Positions 50,805 through 59,447 of a stretch of 64,000 bases of DNA are shown in pieces. The DNA comes from Alterinioella nitratireducens (lineage in GTDB: Bacteria > Pseudomonadota > Alphaproteobacteria > Rhodobacterales > Rhodobacteraceae). Within the stretch, counting starts at the first letter, position 1. Every line of letters begins with the position of its first letter. The notes under the pieces are model-generated. The model was not told where the DNA came from. It searched no databases and was given only the letters and a program-made list of their open reading frames with translations. Location: positions 62,001-126,000 of the forward strand of contig NZ_JABJVX010000008.1 of the NCBI RefSeq assembly GCF_013155465.1. The letters are read 5' to 3'. A program made the position numbers and the translations under genes.

Positions 50805-51566
50805 ATGCTCAACACCACCCTCACCGGATCCGCCACCGACGCCCCCCCGCTTCTGATCGCCCACGGGCTGTTCGGATCGGCGCGCAACTGGAACGTCATC
50901 GCCAAGCGGTTGTCGGATCGCGGCCAGGTGATCTCGGTCGACATGCGCAACCACGGCGAAAGCCCGCGTGAGCCGGTGCAGGATTATGCAGGCATGGCCG
51001 AGGACTTGGCGGAAGTCATTGACTCCCATGGCGGAAAGGCGGATGTCCTGGGCCATTCCATGGGCGGCAAGGCGGCGATGATGCTGGCCCTGACGCGGCA
51101 GGGGCTGATCCGCAAACTGGTCGTCGCCGATATCGCGCCGGTCGCCTATGGCCATAGCCAGAGCCATCTGATCGAGGCGATGCGGAATGTCGATCTGGAC
51201 AAGGTCGAGACCCGCCGCGATGCCGATGAGGCGATGCAAGGCGCGGTGCCAGAGGCCGGTGTGCGCGCGTTTCTTCTGCAATCTCTGGACGTTAAGGGCC
51301 AGGCATGGCGGTTGAACCTCGATGTTCTGGAGGCCGATATGGACAAGATCACCGGCTGGCCCGAGGGGATCGCGGGCCAGTTTGACGGTCCGGTGCTGAT
51401 GCTGTCCGGGGCCGAGTCGGACTATGTCCTGACCGACCATCGCGACCGCATCCGGGCGCATTTCCCCGCCGCGCGCTTCGCCAAGATCCCCGGCGCGGGC
51501 CATTGGCTGCATGCCGACAAGCCCCGCGAGTTCGAGGCTGCGGTCCGGATTTTCCTCGACGCGTGA
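50805..51566 (+). CDS. Alpha/beta hydrolase (YbfF-like esterase)
   Basis: A 253-residue alpha/beta hydrolase. The oxyanion-hole segment LLIAHGLFGSARNW, the nucleophile elbow VLGHSMGGKAAMMLA (Ser in GHSMG), the acidic residue region LMLSGAESDYVLTDH and the catalytic His in PGAGHWLHADKP are all in order. The residues HGLFGS and DMRNHGESP resemble E. coli YbfF, an acyl-CoA-ester/short-chain esterase. The start at 50805 has GGGGTAGCGATGGGATC upstream with a weak ribosome site. Function beyond general esterase is inference. Confidence 0.88.
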   Translation: MLNTTLTGSATDAPPLLIAHGLFGSARNWNVIAKRLSDRGQVISVDMRNHGESPREPVQDYAGMAEDLAEVIDSHGGKADVLGHSMGGKAAMMLALTRQGLIRKLVVADIAPVAYGHSQSHLIEAMRNVDLDKVETRRDADEAMQGAVPEAGVRAFLLQSLDVKGQAWRLNLDVLEADMDKITGWPEGIAGQFDGPVLMLSGAESDYVLTDHRDRIRAHFPAARFAKIPGAGHWLHADKPREFEAAVRIFLDA

Positions 51567-51571
51567 AGGGG

Positions 51572-51754
51572 TTACTGCAGGTGCCGGATTTTCTGCGCGA
51601 CGACCCAAGCCGCCGGAAGCCCAAGCAACGCGCCCAGGACGGCCCCTGCCACGATGGGTTGCGAGCCGGCCAGTCCCATAGACAGCACCGCGATGACGCC
51701 GGCGCCCGCCAGCGAGGTGCCGATGATGGTGAACATGAGGAAAAACAGTCTCAT
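51572..51754 (-). CDS. Small two-helix membrane protein
   Basis: A 60-residue protein with two transmembrane helices (MRLFFLMFTIIGTSLAGAGV and PIVAGAVLGALLGLPAAWVV) linked by a short turn. Proteins of this kind in Rhodobacterales are often mislabelled CTP synthetase in databases; I see no sign of that function. GGGAGA lies nine bases before the ATG. It is convergent with the hydrolase gene, five bases between stops. Confidence 0.72.
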   Translation of the reverse strand: MRLFFLMFTIIGTSLAGAGVIAVLSMGLAGSQPIVAGAVLGALLGLPAAWVVAQKIRHLQ

Positions 51755-52469
51755 ACAGGCAATCTCCCGAATATGGCGCGCTTTCACGAACCGGGATAGC
51801 GGCGCGGCCCGGCGCGCGCCTTGATCTGGGACAGATTGGGGGACGAAAAATGCGGAAGACGCCGGGGGATCGGGCAGAGCCCAATCACATGTCTTGCGAC
51901 ACATCCCGACGCCTTCCAATGAACCTTTATCCCCCCAAAGGGCATCCGGCCCAGTTTGCATTGGGACTCGCATCCCGCCGCTGTCACGGTCTTGACCCGA
52001 GGGCCGTTTCCATGACGCGCCATCTGCCTTGGGCCCATGACCCGGTCCGCTAAAGATCTGAAAGAACTCAGCTTTCCTTCTGTCACACTCCCTGCGATCT
52101 TGCAGTCCGACCCGGTACCGAAGCCCGGTCACGGCCTTGCGCGATCCCATTCAGGTGTCTTGCGCCCCGCTGTCGGAGCGTGAGCCCCTTGGCGGTAAGA
52201 TGAGGATGTCCCGGGACACCGATTCGGCCAAGAAAATAGCAGTGCAGCATGATTTTTTTCTGGGGATTGCGTGGGGGTAAGCCTGTGGAAATCCGGGGGA
52301 TACGGGGCGGAAACCTGAACGGTTTCGCGGGGTTATGGCGACCGTTTCGGGCGGGTGTCGGCGGCGCCGGAATGCTGCGGGTGCGAAGGGGTTTTCGGGG
52401 CGAAATCCGGTGTACACCCCCTGTACACCCCCCGATGCGCCCCCCGTACAGACGCGGGCGGCGGGCAGG
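51755..52469. other. Gene-poor interval
   Basis: No open frame here looks like a gene: the available ones overlap each other and lack domains or ribosome sites. The interval is less GC-rich to the left (51850-52260) and contains a short CCCGGGAC palindromic piece near 52211, an ATTTTTTTC run near 52250 and an imperfect repeat TGTACACCCCC/TGTACACCCCCC near 52411-52433. A small RNA is possible but not supported. Confidence 0.5.
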
Positions 52470-52709
52470 TCACCCCAACCGCTCGGGCGGCCAGGCCGAA
52501 TCCGCCCGCTTGATCGCATTGGTCACCCAGATGCCGAGCGGCACGCCCAATACGACCCCGACGACCCCGGAAATCGCGAAGGCCCACCAAGTGTAGAACC
52601 CGAGGGCCAGGGCGACGATCACGACTGTGCCCGCGATACTGGCGACGAAAAGGGGAATGTTGAACCACCGCAACCCTGGGTGGCGGCGCAATGAGCGATG
52701 CGTAGCCAT
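52470..52709 (-). CDS. Small two-helix membrane protein
   Basis: A 79-residue protein. Basic N-terminus (MATHRSLRRHPGLRWFN), two hydrophobic helices (IPLFVASIAGTVVIVALALG and WWAFAISGVVGVVLGVPLGI) and a charged tail. GGAGGTGCCATC precedes the ATG. The size, two-helix layout and glycine-rich second helix resemble the protein at 51572-51754, so the two may be distant relatives. Function unknown. Confidence 0.72.
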   Translation of the reverse strand: MATHRSLRRHPGLRWFNIPLFVASIAGTVVIVALALGFYTWWAFAISGVVGVVLGVPLGIWVTNAIKRADSAWPPERLG

Positions 52710-52890
52710 GATGGCACCTCCGTTCTTTACCTGTTATTAACGCCGGGATCGGGAGTGCGGTTCCATGCGGGTCGGTGGTGGGGAGCATCGGTGGTGAGAT
52801 GGGTCGGGTGTAGCGCTTGATACAAGACGCAAAGGACGGTTCGAGGCATAGGGCAGTATCTTGTCCGACGTTCCGTGGGCGGGTCGCAGT

Positions 52891-52916
52891 TGCGGTGGGA
52901 GTGAACTCCCACCGCA
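52891..52916. repeat. Perfect 12-bp inverted repeat at the left side of the AT-rich gene
   Basis: TGCGGTGGGAGT and ACTCCCACCGCA flank GA. It lies 43 bases beyond the stop of the minus-strand gene that ends at 52960, and may be its terminator. Confidence 0.7.
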
Positions 52917-52959
52917 CCTATGCTTGCTTGGACGCAACACAATTGAGTATAGCCCAAAG

Positions 52960-53811
52960 TCAGTCTCCAGTATTAATATCCATGGCCTCTATCGAATCGA
53001 TAGACGAAACTGGCAGAAACGTTACAGTTTCAATGGTGTAACTTCGAACCGGGCGCAGTAGCCTTCGATTCTCACAACCACCATTTGTCTCAATAACAAA
53101 CGCTCCTTGTGCCGTTGGCAGAAACAACGCAGCGTCACTTTCCAGAAATGTAGATGTCACCGAAGGTGGTCGACAGATCGCCTGTGCCGACACAAAGAAA
53201 CCAAGGACAATGCCAGCCACCGACAATTGCAACGCAATCATTGACAAGAAATAGGATATTGCTCTCTCCGGCGACACTCCTTTTGGCACTTTTCCAAGAA
53301 AGAATGTGCTTGACCAATCGGTGCCTTTTGATATCCGAAAGAAATATCCAAAAATCTGAAACCCAATAGGAATCGAGATCAACAGGTAGATAGTAATAAA
53401 TTTCCAAAAAGACGCCCCAAGCACACTTAGTGAAACAAATCCAATAGATACAAGTACTTGCACTGGAAACTGGTACTTCCTGAGTTTCTTAACAACTATG
53501 ATGGAATAATACACAGTTAACTTCGGTAAAAGCACTCGGATCAACCCATTGCTGTACATCGACTTGAAGAGGATGTTTACGTAGATAACACTAAGCCTTG
53601 CGAATACCAACCCGACCCCGATGGGCAAAAACAGGGAGAACATTAAGTTTGTGACGCTATAGAAATCAACAAATGAGCGGATACTTCGCGGTATAACTGA
53701 CAAATAGGTGAATGAGTAGATCGAGGAAAGTCCGACAAAAGCTCCTAGAACGCCTAAAATGCTTTTAATAAGGCCGTGCTTTTCGACAAAAAGTTGAGCA
53801 AACTTTATCAT
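52960..53811 (-). CDS. AT-rich orphan multi-pass membrane protein
   Basis: A 283-residue protein that I cannot assign. The codon and base usage is markedly more AT-rich than all surrounding genes (by eye roughly 40% G+C against mid-60s), which argues for recent transfer. Residues 15-35, 45-70, 100-150 and 190-225 contain hydrophobic segments that make four to six membrane helices. The last 70 residues (SVTSTFLESDAALFLPTAQG and VRSYTIETVTFLPVSSIDSI) look like a soluble beta-rich domain. AGAGGAGTTT precedes ATG 53811. Adjacent features are an inverted repeat at each end. No known toxin, immunity, phage or transporter motif was seen. Confidence 0.7.
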   Translation of the reverse strand: MIKFAQLFVEKHGLIKSILGVLGAFVGLSSIYSFTYLSVIPRSIRSFVDFYSVTNLMFSLFLPIGVGLVFARLSVIYVNILFKSMYSNGLIRVLLPKLTVYYSIIVVKKLRKYQFPVQVLVSIGFVSLSVLGASFWKFITIYLLISIPIGFQIFGYFFRISKGTDWSSTFFLGKVPKGVSPERAISYFLSMIALQLSVAGIVLGFFVSAQAICRPPSVTSTFLESDAALFLPTAQGAFVIETNGGCENRRLLRPVRSYTIETVTFLPVSSIDSIEAMDINTGD

Positions 53812-53970
53812 AAACTCCTCTGGCAACTCGGCCAATCGAACACAGCGGTTCCAGCTAGGCAGGTATATGTTCGAACGCCAACGAGATTTCTGCCATCCAA
53901 CTATCTTCAACGCCGAAATGACACGCCGCCAAACATCTGTGTGGGCAAGCCAAACGCTGCCGCCCACCGT

Positions 53971-54003
53971 CACTCAAAATGGACTAGCTGTCCATTTTGA
54001 GTG
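53971..54003. repeat. Perfect 14-bp inverted repeat spanning the lepA stop codon
   Basis: CACTCAAAATGGAC (53971-53984) and GTCCATTTTGAGTG (53990-54003) flank TAGCT. The right arm is the last coding bases of lepA and the loop holds its stop codon; the left arm is an exact inverted copy just downstream. It could be a terminator or a junction scar next to the AT-rich gene. Confidence 0.85.
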
Positions 54004-55786
54004 CTGAAATAAACGCCGACTGCGGGATCTCCACCTTCCCGAACTGGCGCATCTTCTTCTTGCCCGCCTTCTGCTTGTCGAGCAGCTTCCGCTTCCGCGA
54101 GGCATCACCGCCGTAGCATTTCGCGGTCACGTCCTTGCGCATCGCCGACAGGGTCTCGCGCGCGATCACCCGCCCGCCAATCGCCGCCTGGATCGGGATC
54201 TTGAACATGTGGCGGGGGATCAGCTCCTTCAGCTTCTCCACCATGGCGCGGCCCCGCATCTCGGCGCGGTCGCGGTGGACCATCATCGAGAGGGCATCGA
54301 CCGGCTCATCGTTGACCAGCACCTGCATCTTGACGAGATAATCCTCGCGGTAGCCGATCATCTGATAATCGAAGCTGGCGTAACCTTTTGTTACCGATTT
54401 CAGGCGATCGTAGAAATCGAACACAACTTCATTCAGGGGGAGGTCGTAGACCACCATGGCGCGGGTGCCGGCATAGGTCAGGTCCTCCTGGATGCCGCGG
54501 CGGTCCTGGCAGAGCTTCAGCACGTCGCCAAGATATTCGTCGGGGACCAGGATGGTGGCCTTGATGCGCGGCTCCTCGACATGATCGACAATGGCCATGT
54601 CGGGCATGTCGGCGGGGTTGTGAAGCTCGGTCATCGTGCCGTCGCGCATGTAGATGTGGTAGATCACGGAGGGTGCCGTCGTGATCAGCTCGATATCGTA
54701 TTCGCGCTCGATCCGGTCGCGGATGACCTCGAGATGCAAGAGCCCGAGGAAGCCGCAGCGGAAGCCGAAGCCGAGCGCCGCCGAGGTCTCCATCTCGTAG
54801 GAGAAGCTGGCATCGTTGAGCGCCAGTTTCTCGATGGCGTCGCGCAGGTCTTCAAACTCGGCTGAATCGACCGGGAAGAGGCCGCAGAACACCACCGGCT
54901 GCGAGGGTTTGAAGCCCGGCAGCGCCTGGGTGCATTGGCGTTTCTCATGCGTGATCGTGTCGCCGACGCGGGTGTCGCGGACCTGCTTGATCGAGGCGTT
55001 GAGGAAGCCGATCTCGCCGGGGCCGAGCGCCGCCACCGTGGTCATCGCGGGGCGGTAGACGCCGACATCGTCGACATCATAGGTGCCGCCCGTCTTCATC
55101 ATGCGGATGCGGTCGCCCTTTTTCAGGGTGCCGTCGATGATGCGCACGATACAGATGACGCCGAGATACTGGTCGTATTTGCTGTCGACCAGCATCGCCT
55201 TGAGGGGGGCGTCGCGGTCGCCGGTCTTTGGCGCGGGCAGGCGCTGCACGATGGCCTCGAGCACATCCGCGATGCCGAGGCCGGTCTTGGCCGAGATCAT
55301 CACGGCGTCGGAGGCGTCGATGCCGATCACATCCTCGATCTGTTCGCAGACGCGCTCAGGCTCTGCCGCGGGCAGGTCGATTTTGTTGAGCACCGGCACG
55401 ATCTCGTGATCCGCGTCGATGGCCTGGTAGACATTGGCCAGCGTCTGTGCCTCGACGCCCTGGGAGGCATCGACGACCAGCAGAGAGCCCTCCACCGCCT
55501 GCATCGAGCGGCTGACCTCATAGGCGAAATCGACATGGCCGGGGGTGTCGATGAGGTTGAGCACGTAAGCCTCGCCGTTCTGCGCCGTGTAGTCGATGCG
55601 CACGGTGTTGGCCTTGATGGTGATGCCGCGTTCACGCTCGATATCCATGCTGTCGAGCAGCTGCTCCTTCATGTCGCGTTCCGCCACCGTGTTGGTGGAC
55701 TGGATCAGCCGGTCGGCCAGCGTGGATTTACCGTGGTCGATATGGGCCACGATGGAGAAATTGCGGATGTGATCAAGCTCGGTCAT
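53984..55786 (-). CDS. lepA: Elongation factor 4 (LepA), back-translocating GTPase
   Basis: A 600-residue LepA of normal length. The G domain has [18 protein letters not shown] (P-loop), [17 protein letters not shown] (DxxG) and [15 protein letters not shown] (NKxD). Domains II, III and V follow, and the LepA-specific C-terminal domain ends with [20 protein letters not shown], the tRNA-contacting region. LepA acts on stalled or mispaused ribosomes. The start is ATG 55786; the upstream open frame is not conserved. The 3' end carries an inverted repeat. Confidence 0.97.
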   Translation of the reverse strand: MTELDHIRNFSIVAHIDHGKSTLADRLIQSTNTVAERDMKEQLLDSMDIERERGITIKANTVRIDYTAQNGEAYVLNLIDTPGHVDFAYEVSRSMQAVEGSLLVVDASQGVEAQTLANVYQAIDADHEIVPVLNKIDLPAAEPERVCEQIEDVIGIDASDAVMISAKTGLGIADVLEAIVQRLPAPKTGDRDAPLKAMLVDSKYDQYLGVICIVRIIDGTLKKGDRIRMMKTGGTYDVDDVGVYRPAMTTVAALGPGEIGFLNASIKQVRDTRVGDTITHEKRQCTQALPGFKPSQPVVFCGLFPVDSAEFEDLRDAIEKLALNDASFSYEMETSAALGFGFRCGFLGLLHLEVIRDRIEREYDIELITTAPSVIYHIYMRDGTMTELHNPADMPDMAIVDHVEEPRIKATILVPDEYLGDVLKLCQDRRGIQEDLTYAGTRAMVVYDLPLNEVVFDFYDRLKSVTKGYASFDYQMIGYREDYLVKMQVLVNDEPVDALSMMVHRDRAEMRGRAMVEKLKELIPRHMFKIPIQAAIGGRVIARETLSAMRKDVTAKCYGGDASRKRKLLDKQKAGKKKMRQFGKVEIPQSAFISALKMDS

Positions 55787-55925
55787 GGGGCGCAGGATAT
55801 GGTGCCGGGACGCTGCGCCGTCAAGCTGAATAGACGGGCCGAGGCGCGGGGGATGCGAAACCGTGACACGGGTGGCGCGCGCCCGTGCTAGGATGATCGG
55901 ACGACCCCCAGACAGGACGAGTGAA

Positions 55926-56174
55926 ATGCTGAAAATCGAGGCCTTCCCCATCGCCGAGATCTACGTGCCCGCCAAGCACGCCAAGACGCTGGACCCGGCG
56001 CGGGTGCAGGCGCTGGCCGAGGATATCCTGGAGAACGGCCAGAAGGTGCCGATCCGGGTCCGCGCGGGCAAGGGGCGCTACGTGCTGCTGGAGGGGCTGC
56101 ACCGGCTGGAGGCGTTGCGGGCCCTGGGGGAGGTGACGGTGGACGGGTTCCTGACCCGGGCGCGATTGCATTGA
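55926..56174 (+). CDS. Small ParB N-terminal-like domain protein
   Basis: An 82-residue protein consisting only of a ParB/Srx-like N-terminal fold: [20 protein letters not shown], then a segment near [20 protein letters not shown] and [13 protein letters not shown] with the G-x-HRxEA-type motif of ParB box II. ParB N domains bind or hydrolyse CTP in larger proteins; here no DNA-binding domain is fused. The gene is divergent from lepA with 139 bases between. A GACAGGACGAGTGAA sequence precedes ATG 55926. Confidence 0.82.
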   Translation: MLKIEAFPIAEIYVPAKHAKTLDPARVQALAEDILENGQKVPIRVRAGKGRYVLLEGLHRLEALRALGEVTVDGFLTRARLH

Positions 56175-56196
56175 GGGGAGAGCCCCGACCCCACGC

Positions 56197-56225
56197 TTGA
56201 AAATGTGCGGTGAAATGTGTAATCT
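56197..56225 (+). promoter_or_regulatory. Strong predicted promoter of the phd-doc pair
   Basis: TTGAAA (56197-56202) and TAATCT (56220-56225) are separated by exactly 17 bases. The heptamer AAATGTG occurs at 56201-56207 and again at 56213-56219, 12 bases apart across the spacer, a layout that suits autorepressor half-sites. Confidence 0.65.
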
Positions 56226-56249
56226 GCTGCATATCTGAAAGAACATGCC

Positions 56250-56501
56250 ATGACACGCCTGCTGACCACCGAGATCGCCACGATGACCGAGATGCGCGAG
56301 CCGCAGAAGGTATTGGACCGCGCCAAGGGGCGGCCTGTGGCGGTGATGAAGAACTCGCGCCTGGTGGGGTATTTCGTGCCTGCCGAGGCCGTGGCCGAGC
56401 CGGGCGCGCACCGGGTGGCGACGGTTGAGGAGGGGATGGCGAGCCTCGCGCGCCGTCGCAAGGTCAACCAGCCGGTTCTCGACTATCTGCGTGACAAATG
56501 A
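56250..56501 (+). CDS. Phd/YefM family antitoxin
   Basis: An 83-residue antitoxin. The N-terminal half has the Phd-type core (TTEIATMTEMREPQKVLDRA, RPVAVMKNSRLVGYFVPAEA), and the charged C-terminal tail (MASLARRRKVNQPVLDYLRD) should bind and neutralise Doc. Its ATG follows a strong promoter with a repeated heptamer, and the stop overlaps the toxin start (ATGA, 56498-56501). Autoregulation by antitoxin and toxin is the usual pattern. Confidence 0.88.
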   Translation: MTRLLTTEIATMTEMREPQKVLDRAKGRPVAVMKNSRLVGYFVPAEAVAEPGAHRVATVEEGMASLARRRKVNQPVLDYLRDK

Positions 56502-56878
56502 GCCTTGTGCTGCTGCCGCCCGATCTGGTCGAGGCCATTCACGATTCCGTCCTGAACCAAGGCGAATTGCAGGGCCGGGCTCGGGACAAGTCGCTGGAAG
56601 GCACGCTTGCGCCGATCGATCATCGCCTCGCCTATGGCATGATCGAGGATGCCTTCGACCTGGCCGCGGCTTACGCCGTCGCCATTGCCACCGGGCATTG
56701 CTTCAATGACGGCAACAAGCGCACGGCGCATCAATGTATGGATGTCTGCCTGGATATGAACGGCATCGAGATCGCGTGGGACACGGTTGCCGTGGGCGAC
56801 ACCATCATCGCCGCCGCGCAGGGGCAGATCGACGCGCAGGATCTCGCCGATTGGCTGCGGGTTCGGGCCGGGGACTGA
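56498..56878 (+). CDS. doc: Doc/Fic family toxin
   Basis: A 126-residue Doc-type protein. The Fic motif reads GHCFNDGNKRTAHQCMD (HxFx[DN]GNKR; the first His is His, present), so the kinase-type active site is intact. Doc phosphorylates elongation factor EF-Tu and halts translation. The size matches Doc rather than larger Fic AMPylases. It is translationally coupled to the antitoxin. No partner phage or plasmid gene is near. Confidence 0.9.
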   Translation: MSLVLLPPDLVEAIHDSVLNQGELQGRARDKSLEGTLAPIDHRLAYGMIEDAFDLAAAYAVAIATGHCFNDGNKRTAHQCMDVCLDMNGIEIAWDTVAVGDTIIAAAQGQIDAQDLADWLRVRAGD

Positions 56879-56985
56879 ACCCGGCGCATCGGCCAGGGGA
56901 CGGACCCCCGCGCGGGTGGATATGCGGAACGGCCGATCCGTGCTATTCTGGCCTTTTCTCGACCCCGTATTTGATGAGGTATTCC

Positions 56986-57684
56986 ATGCGCGTTCTCTGT
57001 CTTCTCGCCACCTTGGCCACCTTGCTGGCCGCCCCCGCATTTGCCAATGCCGACCGGTTGCTGATCTGCGAGGATCGCGACAATGATGGCCGGTTCGGCC
57101 TGGTCGAATTGACGCTGGCGCCCGCCGCCCGTGACGCCGAGGTGATGCAGCCCAATCTGGGCACCTACCAGACCTGCACCGCCGCCATCGCGCAGCAAGG
57201 TGCCTGCAACGGGTCGACGCTCTGCGCTTGCGAGGATCGCGACCGGGACGGGCGTTTCGGGATCGTGCGCCACCCCTACCCGACGACCGGGCCCACCGTG
57301 CTGGAGGCCAATACCGGCAATTACTTTACCTGCCGGGACCGACTGGCGGCCTACCCGGCCCGCAACGACCGCTACCTGACCTGCGAGGATTACGACAATG
57401 ACGGGCGGTTCGGCGTCGTCAGTCACGCTCTGGTGGTCCAGACCCCGACCGCCAGCGTCATCCAGCCCAATATCGGCAACTACTATGCCTGCACCCAGCA
57501 GGCCGCTTCGACCGCGCAGTGCCAGGGCAACGCCTATTGCGGCTGTGTCGATGCCGATGGCGATGGCCGTTTCGGGATTGTGCGGGTTCCAAGCCAATTG
57601 GTTTCCAGCCGTGTCACGCAGCCGAATATCGGCGCTTACGGCGCCTGTTTCAGCAACATGAACTGGCCCGACTGGGTAAACTGA
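56986..57684 (+). CDS. Secreted protein of four DxDxDG (EF-hand-like) repeats
   Basis: A 232-residue exported protein. After a signal peptide (VLCLLATLATLLAAPAFA) come four repeats of about 50 residues, each opening with a cysteine and an acidic loop: CEDRDNDGRFGLV, CEDRDRDGRFGIV, CEDYDNDGRFGVV and CVDADGDGRFGIV. Later in each repeat comes QPN-x-G-x-Y-x3-C (for example MQPNLGTYQTC, IQPNIGNYYAC). The acidic loop resembles a single EF-hand calcium loop, and the paired cysteines suggest one disulfide per repeat. I know no named family. The GAGG site lies before ATG 56986. Confidence 0.8.
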   Translation: MRVLCLLATLATLLAAPAFANADRLLICEDRDNDGRFGLVELTLAPAARDAEVMQPNLGTYQTCTAAIAQQGACNGSTLCACEDRDRDGRFGIVRHPYPTTGPTVLEANTGNYFTCRDRLAAYPARNDRYLTCEDYDNDGRFGVVSHALVVQTPTASVIQPNIGNYYACTQQAASTAQCQGNAYCGCVDADGDGRFGIVRVPSQLVSSRVTQPNIGAYGACFSNMNWPDWVN

Positions 57685-57693
57685 AACCGACCC

Positions 57694-58143
57694 TCAGGGC
57701 GCAACCTCGCGGTTGACCATGCTGCGCAGTGAGAAACTGGTGCGGGTGGAGCGGATGCCCTCGACCCGCAGCAGGCTGTTTTCCAGGAACTCGTCGAAGG
57801 CGGTGAGGTCTGAGGTGGCAATCTTGAGCAGGATGTCCCGGCTGCCGGTCATCAGGTGGCATTCCATCACTTCCGGGAAGCGCTTGATGGCGCGCTCGAA
57901 CTCCTGCAGCGTCTTTTGCGACTGGCGCTCCAGCTCGACGAAGACGAAAACCGTGATGCCGTAGCCCAGTTTCGCGGCATCGACGCGGGCCGCGTAGCCG
58001 GTGATGATGCCATCCGCCTCCATCCGGGCCATGCGGCGGGCGCAGGGCGTGGGCGAGAGGCCGACACGCTCCGCCAGGTCGGTGACGGAAAGGCGCCCAT
58101 CGGCTTGCAGCGCCGAGAGAATCTTGCGGTCCATTGCGTCCAT
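57694..58143 (-). CDS. Lrp/AsnC family transcriptional regulator
   Basis: A 149-residue Lrp-type regulator with the winged helix-turn-helix (MDRKILSALQADGRLSVTDL, LSPTPCARRMARMEADGIIT) and RAM domain (FERAIKRFPEVMECHLMTGS, LLRVEGIRSTRTSFSLR). It is divergent from leucine dehydrogenase with a 131-base interval, so control by branched-chain amino acids is likely. The upstream open-frame extension is discarded since ATG 58143 begins the conserved MDRKIL. Confidence 0.92.
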   Translation of the reverse strand: MDAMDRKILSALQADGRLSVTDLAERVGLSPTPCARRMARMEADGIITGYAARVDAAKLGYGITVFVFVELERQSQKTLQEFERAIKRFPEVMECHLMTGSRDILLKIATSDLTAFDEFLENSLLRVEGIRSTRTSFSLRSMVNREVAP

Positions 58144-58274
58144 CTGGCGAAAACCTCCAAGTGATGCGCGACGCATGGAGAATATCACCAATCCCACCCC
58201 GCCCCAAGCCCGTCTTTGGCGTCTTTCGCCCAGGCAGATCTGATACGATTCCCGCAAGATCGGGAGGAATATTC

Positions 58275-59321
58275 ATGCAGATCACCAGACTTTCCAGCGA
58301 CAGCCACGAAGATGTCATCCGCGTCCGGAACGACGCGACCGGGCTGACCGGGTTCATCGCCATCCATTCGACGCAGCTTGGCCCCGCGGCGGGCGGGCTT
58401 CGGATGCGCGCCTATGACAGCGAGGAGAGTGCGATCAACGATGTGCTGCGCCTCAGCCATGGCATGACCTTCAAGAACGCGGCGGCGGGCCTGCCGCTTG
58501 GCGGCGGCAAGGCGGTAATCATGGGTGATCCCGCCACCAAGACGCCCGAGATGCTGCGGGCCTTCGCCCGCGCCATTGACGGGCTTCAGGGCCGCTACTG
58601 GACCGCCGAGGATATGGGCATGTCGCCCGAGGATATGGCCGTGCTGGCCGGGGTGACGCCTTACGTGGCGGGCCTGGCCGATGGCGAGTTTGCCAGCGGC
58701 GACCCCTCGCCCGTCACCGCGCGCGGCATCTTCAACGCGATCCGCTGCACCGCGAAGCATCGCTTCGGCAGTGCCGATCTGACCGGGCGCAGGGTGGCGG
58801 TTCAGGGGCTTGGGCATGTCGGCTGGTACCTGGCCGAGATGCTGCACGCCGCCGGCGCGCGCCTGATCGTGGCCGATATGGAGGCGGGCCGTTGCACGCG
58901 CGCGGCAGACGTCTTCGGGGCGGAGGTCGTGCCGGTCGACCGCATCCTCGAGATGGAGGCCGACATCCTGGCGCCCTGCGCCATCGGCGGCATCCTGAAC
59001 AAGGCCAGCATCGCGGGCCTCAAGGTCGGCGCCGTCGCGGGCGGGGCCAACAACCAGCTTGCAACGCCTGCCGATGGCGACCGGCTGCACGCGCGCGGCA
59101 TCCTCTACGCGCCCGATTACGTCGCCAATGCCGGGGGCATCGTGAATGTCGCGACAGAGATCCTGCGCATCAAGGACCGCCCCGCCTTTGTCGCCGACAA
59201 GCTGGCCGAGGCCGAGGCGACGCTGGACGCGATCCTGTCAGGCGCGGTGGCGCGCGGTGTCTCGCCGCACCGCCTGGCCGATGAGGTCGTGCTGTCGCGG
59301 ATGCAGGGCAAGGCCGCCTGA
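58275..59321 (+). CDS. Leucine dehydrogenase-type amino acid dehydrogenase
   Basis: A 348-residue Glu/Leu/Phe/Val dehydrogenase. The substrate site has GPAAGGLRMRAYDSEESAIN and AAAGLPLGGGKAVIMGDPAT with the catalytic lysine, and the NAD motif reads VAVQGLGHVGWYLAEML. The short length compared with glutamate dehydrogenases (over 400) fits leucine, valine or phenylalanine dehydrogenase. GGGAGGA lies before ATG 58275. The divergent Lrp gene is its likely regulator. Confidence 0.92.
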   Translation: MQITRLSSDSHEDVIRVRNDATGLTGFIAIHSTQLGPAAGGLRMRAYDSEESAINDVLRLSHGMTFKNAAAGLPLGGGKAVIMGDPATKTPEMLRAFARAIDGLQGRYWTAEDMGMSPEDMAVLAGVTPYVAGLADGEFASGDPSPVTARGIFNAIRCTAKHRFGSADLTGRRVAVQGLGHVGWYLAEMLHAAGARLIVADMEAGRCTRAADVFGAEVVPVDRILEMEADILAPCAIGGILNKASIAGLKVGAVAGGANNQLATPADGDRLHARGILYAPDYVANAGGIVNVATEILRIKDRPAFVADKLAEAEATLDAILSGAVARGVSPHRLADEVVLSRMQGKAA

Positions 59322-59447
59322 CACGCGCCGATCCGCCAATTGCCGCCCTGCGCAAAACGAACCGTTGCGCGGGGCGTCCCTCTTGTGCATCTTATCGCCT
59401 CAAGACGGGGAAAACCCCGCAAGGACAGGCAAGAAAGGGACAGGTTC

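Noticed and set aside
51784-52086. 100-codon open frame on the minus strand as a gene
   Set aside because: It overlaps a competing plus-strand frame, has no clear ribosome site, and its composition lacks any recognisable motif.
52400-52440. TGTACACCCCC short repeats as an iteron or regulatory array
   Set aside because: Only two near-copies in a GC-rich region, with no replication or regulatory gene beside them.
52710-53983. Prophage or insertion sequence remnant around the AT-rich gene
   Set aside because: No integrase, transposase, terminal direct repeat or phage-like gene is visible; only one AT-rich gene is present.
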